Shown in pieces: positions 1-7,121 of a DNA stretch of 20,136 bases. Below the pieces are notes generated by a model. The model made no database searches and was not told the DNA's origin. It was given only the letters and a program-made list of their open reading frames with translations. Source of the stretch: Hypholoma sublateritium FD-334 SS-4 (lineage: Eukaryota > Basidiomycota > Agaricomycetes > Agaricales > Strophariaceae); the NCBI GenBank assembly GCA_000827495.1, contig KN817767.1:1-20136 (forward strand), in the 5' to 3' direction. The number at the start of each line of letters is the position of its first letter. The first letter of the stretch is position 1. The translations under genes and the position numbers were made by a program.

Positions 1-1
1 C

Positions 2-277
2 CCAAGGCTTTGGGCAGTTTCCGCTGTGGATATATCACTCTACTTAGGCAACTACCATGGGTTGATACATGAAAACAGCAGCCATGGTTGGTCCTTGAAG
101 GACGCGCAAGATTACATGTACAACTACGACAAGATGCTTGCCGACGCCGAACGAGCTGCTGACGATGGCGTTGCTGACCATGCCGACGATGGAGACGCCG
201 ATGAAGAAGATAACGCCGACCGCCCGATCGAGCTGCCGACGAAGCAGGACAAAGGCAAGGGGCGCGCTGTCGGTTGA
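2..277 (+). CDS. Possible 3' end of an unrecognised plus-strand gene (partial)
   Basis: An open frame runs from the window edge (first full codon at 2) to a TGA at 275-277, about 91 codons. The first half is mixed in composition and includes a run ending in DAQDYMYNYDKML. The second half is acidic and alanine/aspartate-rich (DAERAADDG, DADEEDNADRP) and the end is basic (KQDKGKGRAVG). A pyrimidine-rich CTCTACTTAG ending at 46 could be an intron acceptor, in which case the last exon would start at 47. No domain is recognised. The alanine-aspartate pairs come from repeated GCCGAC hexamers that continue past the stop, so this could also be repeat-derived sequence that happens to be open. Confidence 0.35.
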   Translation, partial: PRLWAVSAVDISLYLGNYHGLIHENSSHGWSLKDAQDYMYNYDKMLADAERAADDGVADHADDGDADEEDNADRPIELPTKQDKGKGRAVG

Positions 278-862
278 GTAATTACAGCAAGGAAGGGGTC
301 GGCATATGTATTATTTGTAGACAGAAATGAGAATGAGGTGGCTCGGGGTTCCATGAGGCGGCATTGTTGTCCGAAATGCCGAGTCTGTTGGTAATGAATG
401 ATGAGAGTGCATCTTTCGCAAGCCATACAACCTCAGTTAGTTAGAGCTGAATCAATTGTTCATACATCCAGAAAATGCACCAGAGGACGATGAGGCCGAC
501 ACCCAGCCGCAGCTGCACTGAAGCGGCTGCCCTTGCCTAAAAATGGCATTTGTTGCTCCGATGTCAGTGATACCGACGCACCAGAATAAAGTATAATAAT
601 CTATGCTGACTCGGAGCTTGTTTCGGGGTTTGAAGGCAACATGTTGCCGACACTCCGGGCTCGCCCTAATTCCACCTTCGGCACGGCGTAGCATCTGTGA
701 TATTGAAGCCGACACCATACCAAAGCCATGTCGCTGACATTTCCTGATGCCGAGCATCCTTGCCGACGCTATCATCTATCCGCTGCAGGAGCCATGCCGA
801 CAGTCCATTCTGCTAATTAATGGCAGCAAAGCGAGCCATGCCGACACTGCAATCTCACCCGA
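278..862. other. Non-coding stretch with dispersed GCCGAC hexamers
   Basis: No convincing gene on either strand. The region continues a pattern that begins inside the upstream frame. GCCGAC occurs at 140, 182, 215, 235, 495, 646, 708, 762, 796 and 840 on the plus strand and once inverted at 298. Several copies share the longer context CATGCCGACA or RAGCCGACACC. Spacing is irregular, so this is not a simple tandem array. Confidence 0.55.
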
Positions 863-1020
863 CAGCGAATTCGCTGGACCCATATTATATGGACTACATG
901 TAAATTGTCTTATATAGCTATATACATTCACTGGTTCACCGAATTCGCTGGACCCATATGACATGGCACAGTGTACCCGTTCGGTGGACCTTATGGTATG
1001 CCCCAGTGTTGTATCCCTAC
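863..1020 (-). repeat. Diverged repeat block (copy A), inverted relative to 17916-18075
   Basis: Read on the minus strand from 1020, this stretch carries three variants of a TATGGNCCAGCGAA-like motif: a weak one (AAGGTCCACCGAACGG), then TATGGGTCCAGCGAATTCGG, then TATGGGTCCAGCGAATTCGC. The last lies in the perfect 14-bp palindrome CAGCGAATTCGCTG at 863-876. A second perfect palindrome, TATATAGCTATATA, sits at 911-924. The segment 925-1020 aligns over its whole length, with about one base of gap, to 17916-18012 on the plus strand, including the shared end GAACCAGTGAATG. It directly abuts the broken integrase frame. Class of element unknown. Confidence 0.6.
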
Positions 1021-3930
1021 CTGTCCGTTAGCCTTTGAATTGTAGCCGGAGATGCGGATGTGGTTGATGTGATATCGTTTGGAAAGATACTCCACGGCTT
1101 TGATGATCGGTGCACCGTTATCCGTGACAATCTCGATGAGTGCGCCGTAACGGAAGATCAAATCGCGCAATAACCATTCACCGATGGTCTTGCCCGTCTC
1201 GCGTCGAAGCATAGCGAATTCGGGGAAGTGGATAAGTGAACAACGTGCCTGGATAATATATTTGAATCCGCCGGATGGTGGTAGGTGCATTGTGTCGATG
1301 TAGACTTTGGCGAATAGTGGAGCGGGTATAGCAACGGTCGGAGGGATTAAAATGTTCTGTGTGCGTCTAAGTTGGCAGATATGGCATGTGCGCACGAACC
1401 ATGAGATGTCGAAGCCCATGAAGGGCCACCAGAAGCGTTCCGTGATGAGAGAGTTTGTTGCATAGAAGCCGTGGTGTCCAACGTCGTTGTGCGCGGACGC
1501 GATGATGAATAGGCACCTGTGGGTGGGAATAACGAGCTTGTGCCGTCCGTGTGCGTCTTTTCGCCAAAGTTTGTCCTGCGAGACGAAGAATTCGGTGCAA
1601 TATCGAATGAATGACGCATAATCGGCGTCTGACATGTCTTCTGGGCGCTTAAGTGTCCCGTGCCATTGCTGAACCTTGAGGACACGTTCGTCGGCTTTGT
1701 GCGCAGTCTCAGAGCGAGGAATAATAGAATAAGGTATGGAGGACGAAGCAGAAGATGTTTGTGGGTAAGGAAGGGGATTTTTCGAGTTAGGGAGCGGTTC
1801 TAGTGAAGTTGATGTTGAATACACGAGTGTGGGCGGTTGTGCAGTTGCGGCGGGAGTTGTTGGGTTGAGAATGTGCATGAACCCGTTCATTTGGTCTATC
1901 CAATCGTCGAAGTCGTCGTCGGGCTCTGGAGCGTCTCCTGGCTGTGGTTTGCGTCGAGATAGACCATCTGGGCCGTGGTGAGTGCCGGGGACATGAACCA
2001 GCTCGAAATGAAACATTAAAATAGCAGATATCCATCGATTTATGCTTGCTGAGGGCGCGATGTCCGGATGTGAAAGCATTCCTTTGATATATTTTGCGTC
2101 TACCTCGACGATGAGGTTGCGGATGCCAATGATGTATAATTTGAGGGCACGCATGGCTCGGAATAGCCCATAGAGCTCCAGCTTCGACTGTGAATATCTT
2201 GCTTCGCGTTCGTTGAGTGTGATGGATCCGAAACGTGCGTGGTATCGAAGGCGTGGGTTTTCGGGGTCGCATTGAGAAAGGATGTGGCCGACGGCAATGT
2301 AAGAAGTGTCGACAGAAATAATGACTGGTGCGGGGGATGAATAATCGATGGGACGGAGCGCGGGAGACTTGAGAAGCGCGTGCTTGAGGTCTTCTTGGGC
2401 GCTTATTTGATCTTGCGTCCATTCGAAGTCGAATCCTTTGCGTGTGAGTTTGACAAGATGGTGCGCGCGATGCGCAAAGTTGCGGATGAATAATCGACAT
2501 ACACCGATGGTTCCTAGAAATGAGCGGACGTCCGCGAGATCCTTACAAGGTCCCCAATTTGCGATGGCGGCTACGCGTGAGAGATCGGGCAGGCGTCCTT
2601 CGTACGTGCATTGGTGTCCTAATATTGTGATTTCGGGAGCGCATAGAAGTGATTTGAAACCAGAAAAAGTGCCGCCAGAATACTTCATGTGCTGAACAAC
2701 GCGATTAACACCCTGAAAGTGTTCCCAGACAAAGCGGCGAATCCCTGAGTTCTCGGGAATTGTCTCGAAGTTGCCATTAGGTAAAATATAGCGTGAGCGC
2801 GGACCTTTGATGGGGGCGTCGTCAATATATGGAATAGTAGTGTGTGGGATCTCAGGTTGAAGGATATGGGTAACGTCGTTGTGGAATATTGGTACTGAAT
2901 TTGTCCAGCCCATGGGGAGCGTGGTAAGTCGCAGAGCGCCGAATGGAGTTTGGAATGTGGTGTAATCGCGTGAAGACTCTGCAAGCGCGCGTTCGTCGTA
3001 TCCTACAAATAGATCCAGCAGTCCCGCGCATGCTAGTGCCGAGAACTGTTCTGCGATTTGATCCGTGAAGGGTGTGACCCCAGAGTGAGCGATGGTGACA
3101 GCGTTGAGGGGTTCAAGTGACTGAACTATGCGCAGGGAGACTCCATCTTTCTTGACTACGGCAAACCAGCCGCCGCGGTATGAAGCACATGACTTCTGAA
3201 GAACGCCAGCGTCGAGTTTCTTCTGCAATAATTTGCATAATTCATGGTATATTCCTGGGGGTATAGGACGATTCTTGACGATCCACGGCTTGTGAGGGAT
3301 GACCGGAATTTCAACAGGAGGAAAGAAATCTTCTCGGAAGTGTCCGCGCTCGGTGTCGTTCCAGGCGAACGCGTCTTGGTGTAGTGTCATAAAGTGATGC
3401 ATGAGGTTGCGTTCTGCAGGCCAGAGAAAGCCGGTTCGGTGTGTAGCGTCAAATAATTTCATGCGCTCCTCGGTGTAGCGTCCAGTGGGTGCAAAAGGGG
3501 GCGGATTGGGATTAAGCGCCGGTAGATCGGCAAGCGGATCACCCGTGATGTCGCGAACAATGCGGTACTTCTCGGGGAGTTCGCCATAAATAGGACGTGT
3601 CTTCTTTGAAACGGGCTTGTATTTCTTCTTGGTGGCAGCAAATGTTGACTGAGAAGGAGATGTCGAAGATAAAGTGGAAGGAATAGTTTCAGGAAAAGTA
3701 ATTGGAGTGGAATTATAGACACTTGATGAGTGAGACGATGAGGGGAAGCCTAAGGAGTCAGAAATAGATGGAATATTATGGTCACAAGCTGAAAAATAGG
3801 AAAGCGAAGGTGTATCCGAGGAATCTAGCTCTTGTACGGCCTCTATGTGAAAATGACCGTCACGGGCGCTTATATTTAGCGCGAACGTTCCGTTGGCGTC
3901 TAGATCCTCGAACTGTGAAAACCCGTGTGA
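991..3930 (-). CDS. Ty3/gypsy Pol: reverse transcriptase, RNase H and truncated integrase (expressed by -1 frameshift)
   Basis: This is the polymerase half of the polyprotein. The first ATG is at 3462, but the frame is open from 3930, just after a TAA at 3933-3931, and upstream codons read as a linker containing KKKYKPVSKKTRPIYGELPE. I therefore treat it as a frameshift product with no start of its own. Counting from the 3462 methionine: RT has LLDLFVGYD (148-156), the LPMGW motif, and catalytic YIDD at 212-215. RNase H has D385 (VDTSYIAVG), E429, D455 and D499 (HHGPDGLSR). Integrase begins with an H-H-C-C zinc site (AHNDVGHHG, then CHICQ) and shows the first two catalytic aspartates (VYIDTMH, IVTDNGAP). 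The third, expected as NGQVE, is missing: the frame reads NGQV, then eight foreign residues and a TAA at 993-991. The product would copy RNA to DNA in Gag particles but probably could not integrate. Confidence 0.9.
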   Translation of the reverse strand, partial: SHGFSQFEDLDANGTFALNISARDGHFHIEAVQELDSSDTPSLSYFSACDHNIPSISDSLGFPSSSHSSSVYNSTPITFPETIPSTLSSTSPSQSTFAATKKKYKPVSKKTRPIYGELPEKYRIVRDITGDPLADLPALNPNPPPFAPTGRYTEERMKLFDATHRTGFLWPAERNLMHHFMTLHQDAFAWNDTERGHFREDFFPPVEIPVIPHKPWIVKNRPIPPGIYHELCKLLQKKLDAGVLQKSCASYRGGWFAVVKKDGVSLRIVQSLEPLNAVTIAHSGVTPFTDQIAEQFSALACAGLLDLFVGYDERALAESSRDYTTFQTPFGALRLTTLPMGWTNSVPIFHNDVTHILQPEIPHTTIPYIDDAPIKGPRSRYILPNGNFETIPENSGIRRFVWEHFQGVNRVVQHMKYSGGTFSGFKSLLCAPEITILGHQCTYEGRLPDLSRVAAIANWGPCKDLADVRSFLGTIGVCRLFIRNFAHRAHHLVKLTRKGFDFEWTQDQISAQEDLKHALLKSPALRPIDYSSPAPVIISVDTSYIAVGHILSQCDPENPRLRYHARFGSITLNEREARYSQSKLELYGLFRAMRALKLYIIGIRNLIVEVDAKYIKGMLSHPDIAPSASINRWISAILMFHFELVHVPGTHHGPDGLSRRKPQPGDAPEPDDDFDDWIDQMNGFMHILNPTTPAATAQPPTLVYSTSTSLEPLPNSKNPLPYPQTSSASSSIPYSIIPRSETAHKADERVLKVQQWHGTLKRPEDMSDADYASFIRYCTEFFVSQDKLWRKDAHGRHKLVIPTHRCLFIIASAHNDVGHHGFYATNSLITERFWWPFMGFDISWFVRTCHICQLRRTQNILIPPTVAIPAPLFAKVYIDTMHLPPSGGFKYIIQARCSLIHFPEFAMLRRETGKTIGEWLLRDLIFRYGALIEIVTDNGAPIIKAVEYLSKRYHINHIRISGYNSKANGQVGIQHWGIP

Positions 3931-6176
3931 TTATGGTGTGCCAAGCGGTGTGTGCCTCGAGGTACTGTGGGGATAGTGACGATTTGTCCTGTGTTAGGAT
4001 CTGAGACAGTGATTGTTTGATCTTTGTTGGCGAAGTTGCGGATGACGCTCTCGGTGAGAATATCAAATGGACGCCCAAATAATATGTCGTACGCCGGTGC
4101 GCGAATAATGTGAACTTGCATATAGATCGTGAGATTGCCTATGCGGAATGGGACATTGCGTGCGAGGCCGAGAGATTTGTCGACGGTGCCGTTGGCAGAC
4201 TGCATGTTGAGGGTAATTGATGGATCATAGATGAGTGACAGCTCGTGGCAGACTTCTTCAGACATGGCGATGATTTGACTGCCTGGGTCGAGAATACATT
4301 CTATTTTCTGGCTATTATCAACAATGGGATAGATGGAGCGAAGGGCCGCAGATTCTTTAGCAACAATGAGGCGTTGGGGGTCGGGCTTCTCGCCGGGACG
4401 GAGTGAGCGATAATATTGTTCAAATGGATCGTCAATAACCGTGGATCCTTCGGGCGGACTGCGGTGTTGACTTGCAGTTATTGCGACGGCGGCGGGCATA
4501 GAATTATAGGCGTTGAGTAGACGCTCTTGCGATCTGTCCTCCTGCAGAATAGTATTCTGCGCTTGGCGCTCCGTGTTTGCATTTCTTTTAGCTGTAGTTG
4601 CTTCCCTGTACTGCGCGCGGACGTCCGGGGCAATAGACAATAATTCGCGCTGCGTAATCGTGACGGGCGCTTCGAGTGATCGATTATATATAGATGTGGC
4701 GGTCTCGGCGTCGTGAATGGGCGCGGCATTGCGATACGCGGGCTCAGATTTCTTCTGCGCCGGCTTTGGGAGTGCGGCGACGTTCCTGTGCTGTGGAGGC
4801 ATATAGGATGCGTCTACGACATTTCGAAACGGGTGTTCGGGCTCAGCGTCGATAGAGGAAGGTGTAAACGCGTTGTCAGTGTTGTCATGGGCGCCTAAAC
4901 GTTGTGGTGCGGGCGCTGGCGGTTCCTGAGTCGCAGAGGGCGTGTTATGGCGAGGAGGAGTTGTGTTATCCGCAATGAGATCGTCATCTTCAGCGTTCGC
5001 TGCGCGAGCCTTCTGTGCGCGCGTGCGGATGTGCGGCGTGAATCCTGGGCGCTTAGTTCGTAGATTGAATAGCTCGGCTTCCAGAAGCGCGATCCGGTCT
5101 TCGCTGCTGAATTGATACGTGGTATTGGAAGGCATGACAGCATGCGCATTAGTTGGGGCATTTGAAACAGGCTGGAAAAACATGGTGGATGACGAGAGCG
5201 TTGCAGTGGCGAGCTGCCCAGGGTTGCGACGATGCCATTCATCGATTCGGTCTTTCAAAAAGTTTCCAGGTATGTCGCGAGGCACGAATGCACCTGTGGG
5301 TAGTACAATCTTTCCGTCTGTGTTACGCTTGAGCTTCCCGGCGCGGTGATACTCTTCCACGAGATCGCAGTTGCGAATGAAGTGACCTTTCCCACAGAAT
5401 GCGCACTTGATTTCGCGTGGGCCAGAGTCTGCTGTGGATGCGCTCGCACGCGGTCGATTCTGAGCACTAGTGCTATTGATAGCTTCTATGATTGACTTGG
5501 TGAATTCAGTAAGAATCAAGCCGAGCTGCTCAGCTTTGACAACACCATCGAGGCTAGAAGGGGCAGGAGAAAATCCGGGTGCCAGAAGAGCTGTAGAATG
5601 TGTCCCATGGAGAACGAAGCGTGCCGCGGCTTGAACATCGTCGATTGGGTAAGGTTCATCTGGCAAGTGATCGAGGAATTTGAGTTGTAGGCGCTGAGAG
5701 ATTTTGTTCCAAATAGACGGAGGGAAGCCACGGACATAAGCGCGCTTCTGTTCGAGATCAGAGAGACGCTGCTTCGCAATGAGAAACATTGTAATGGCTA
5801 TAAATTGCGCGTGGTAGTCGGCGAGGTCTGCGAGAGAGTGGATACCTAGGCGCTGTCGATTTCCAATTAAAATATCCATGTCGGCGAGAGTATACTTGTA
5901 ATCTTCATCAGCCGCGGGATACAAGCTGTGAACTGCCTTCCTAAAATCGTCGTAGGTTTTCGTGTTGTCCAAAAATTCAGGCAGCGTCTCCCAGATGTCG
6001 GCTACTTCGACACTAACATAGCGAGTGGCATGCTCTTTCTTCTCAGTGTCCGTTAAATTACCGGCGCCTGTGAAGTGGTATTTGAGGTCCGAAAAGAATC
6101 GCTTCAGTTCACGTGGCTTGGTTGGATCAAATGTGGGCGCGCTGCGGTCGCCTCGAGCAGGCATACGAGTAGTCAT
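3900..6176 (-). CDS. Ty3/gypsy Gag with zinc knuckle and aspartic protease
   Basis: About 758 aa from the ATG at 6176 to the TAG at 3902-3900. The open frame extends upstream to an ATG at 6590, but those extra codons run through the putative primer-binding site and into the LTR, and there is no other methionine before 6176, so I prefer 6176. The start reads MTTRMPARGDRSAP followed by DPTKPRELKRFF, as in basidiomycete gypsy capsids. A zinc knuckle CAFCGKGHFIRNC lies mid-protein with spacing CX2CX3HX4C, one residue shorter than the classic CCHC. The protease is C-terminal: an active-site region ILDPGSQIIAMSEEVC (DPG rather than D[ST]G), then a flap region and the hydrophobic AYDILFGRPFDIL typical of retropepsins. 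Its last 31 nt overlap the pol frame. Role: forms the particle and cleaves the polyprotein. Confidence 0.88.
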   Translation of the reverse strand: MTTRMPARGDRSAPTFDPTKPRELKRFFSDLKYHFTGAGNLTDTEKKEHATRYVSVEVADIWETLPEFLDNTKTYDDFRKAVHSLYPAADEDYKYTLADMDILIGNRQRLGIHSLADLADYHAQFIAITMFLIAKQRLSDLEQKRAYVRGFPPSIWNKISQRLQLKFLDHLPDEPYPIDDVQAAARFVLHGTHSTALLAPGFSPAPSSLDGVVKAEQLGLILTEFTKSIIEAINSTSAQNRPRASASTADSGPREIKCAFCGKGHFIRNCDLVEEYHRAGKLKRNTDGKIVLPTGAFVPRDIPGNFLKDRIDEWHRRNPGQLATATLSSSTMFFQPVSNAPTNAHAVMPSNTTYQFSSEDRIALLEAELFNLRTKRPGFTPHIRTRAQKARAANAEDDDLIADNTTPPRHNTPSATQEPPAPAPQRLGAHDNTDNAFTPSSIDAEPEHPFRNVVDASYMPPQHRNVAALPKPAQKKSEPAYRNAAPIHDAETATSIYNRSLEAPVTITQRELLSIAPDVRAQYREATTAKRNANTERQAQNTILQEDRSQERLLNAYNSMPAAVAITASQHRSPPEGSTVIDDPFEQYYRSLRPGEKPDPQRLIVAKESAALRSIYPIVDNSQKIECILDPGSQIIAMSEEVCHELSLIYDPSITLNMQSANGTVDKSLGLARNVPFRIGNLTIYMQVHIIRAPAYDILFGRPFDILTESVIRNFANKDQTITVSDPNTGQIVTIPTVPRGTHRLAHHNHTGFHSSRI
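3918..3924 (-). promoter_or_regulatory. Candidate -1 ribosomal frameshift slippery site GGGTTTT
   Basis: In the gag frame the minus strand reads ACG GGT TTT CAC, so the heptamer G GGT TTT fits X XXY YYZ in phase. It lies inside the only overlap between the frames: the pol frame opens after TAA at 3933-3931 and the gag frame closes at TAG 3902-3900. A -1 slip here joins the gag frame (ending HTGF) to pol (SQFEDLDANG). Short complementary pairs lie downstream (GTTC with GAAC; GCGCT with AGCGC), but I cannot show a stable pseudoknot. Confidence 0.6.
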
Positions 6177-6488
6177 GATAACAGGAGGATCTTGAAGTGG
6201 AGACTGTGGTGGACTAGATGGAGTGAGGTTCAGAGAAAGACCAGCAAAATAGGCAGTGAGAGGTGAAGTAGAACTTGGACTAGATGATGGAGTGGGAAGA
6301 TCGGCCAAGGAAAATTCAGAAGAGGTCGGCGATAGTAGATTGTTGTGTGTAGCGTGAATGTCGGGTACTTGGATGAATAAGGGTTCGTAGGAATTATTTG
6401 TGGCGCGAAAGGCAACAATAAGCTCGTCACGAAGAGTTTGTAGACGAGTGTTGTGGTGGTTGGTTGAAGGCGCAATGTTGGATGAAAA

Positions 6489-6507
6489 CCCCTCGCGGTG
6501 GGCTCCA
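6489..6507 (-). other. Putative primer-binding site of the gypsy element
   Basis: On the minus strand TGGAGCCCACCGCGAGGGG starts three bases after a CA dinucleotide (6512-6511) that could be the LTR end. It begins with TGG, the complement of a tRNA CCA end. I cannot name the tRNA. The position between the TATA-bearing LTR and gag is right for a PBS. Confidence 0.45.
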
Positions 6508-6809
6508 AAATGATACGCGCGTGAGCGTCGTGCGTGCGGATAACGGCGACGAGCAAAAACAAAACAAAACGTGAGCACGCAGAGGCTCAACGATGGTGCG
6601 TACGTGGGCGAGGCTGTTTCACACNGCTTCTAACCAACGTATGTGCGACGGTCTTCAAGGTGTAAGCTACAACNTTAGCTTCGAACCACCTGGAGTACGA
6701 TAGAGAGACGAGGACGACGTTTACGAGGACNAGGGCGTGGTCAAGAGACCAGACGAAGTACGAAAGAATTGAACGAATTGTTAGTTTCATTTGTGCACAT
6801 CTACAGAGG

Positions 6810-6817
6810 CTTTTATA
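6810..6817 (-). promoter_or_regulatory. TATA box of the gypsy LTR
   Basis: The minus strand reads GGTATAAAAGCCTCTG, with TATAAAAG at 6817-6810, a near-perfect TATA box in a GC-bounded context. Transcription would start roughly 25-35 nt downstream, near 6785-6775, running toward gag. Confidence 0.6.
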
Positions 6818-7048
6818 CCTACTTTGTGTACATTAATTTGTTAGATAAAAATCACTGGACCACATGGAAGAAAAAGACGAAAGCGGGTAAGTAAAACGTT
6901 TGCATAGTTCGAGAGCAAAATATTTGAAGAAAAATCAAACAAGTGAGCAACGAAAAGGGGGAGAAGAGGAAGTATATACCAAATATGTGTGCTAAAATTC
7001 ATGTTGAGGGAAAAGCGCAGCGCGCTGGTGTATCAGTGTGGTGCAACG

Positions 7049-7098
7049 GAGAAAGGAGGTTGAACTTTTTATGAATAGAGAAAGGAGGTTGAACTTTT
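7049..7098 (-). repeat. 29-bp tandem repeat, two copies
   Basis: The plus-strand 21-mer starting GAGAAAGGAGGTTGAACTTT is repeated exactly at 7049-7069 and 7078-7098, a period of 29 bp with a short AT-rich spacer. It lies between the HMG gene stop codon and the gypsy TATA box, so it may be a U3 enhancer-type repeat or part of the HMG gene 3' region. Confidence 0.7.
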
Positions 7099-7121
7099 GA
7101 GGCTGAAACGCGCGCCGGCGC

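Larger units (their letters stand above)
1021..7100 (-). mobile_element. Ty3/gypsy LTR retrotransposon, truncated at its 3' end
   Basis: On the minus strand the order is LTR, putative primer-binding site, gag-zinc knuckle-protease, then RT-RNase H-integrase. This is the Ty3/gypsy (Metaviridae) order. The 5' LTR runs from 6511 to an unresolved outer end near 7000-7110. The element stops abruptly at about 1021 inside the integrase core, and no second LTR is found in 1-1020. Neither coding frame has a nonsense codon, so the copy looks fairly young apart from the missing 3' end. The truncation should prevent autonomous movement because the catalytic glutamate of integrase, the integrase C-terminus, the polypurine tract and the 3' LTR are absent. 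Confidence 0.85.
6511..7100 (-). repeat. 5' LTR of the gypsy element (outer boundary uncertain)
   Basis: The inner edge is set by CA at 6512-6511 next to the putative primer-binding site. A TATA box lies at 6817-6810. The outer end is not resolved because the partner LTR is missing. The HMG gene stop codon at 7122 gives an upper limit. The U3-side part contains two tandem copies of a purine-rich 21-mer (7049-7069 and 7078-7098). Three single N bases (6625, 6674, 6731) fall in the transcribed part. No gene is seen here. Confidence 0.55.

Noticed and set aside
1787..2500. 237-codon minus-strand frame inside the polymerase gene
   Set aside because: It overlaps the clearly conserved RT-RNase H-integrase frame and is His/Arg/Ser-rich, typical of a shadow frame.
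3459..3722. Separate small gene between gag and pol
   Set aside because: The pol frame continues upstream through this stretch to 3930 and gives the expected linker, so this is a shadow frame.
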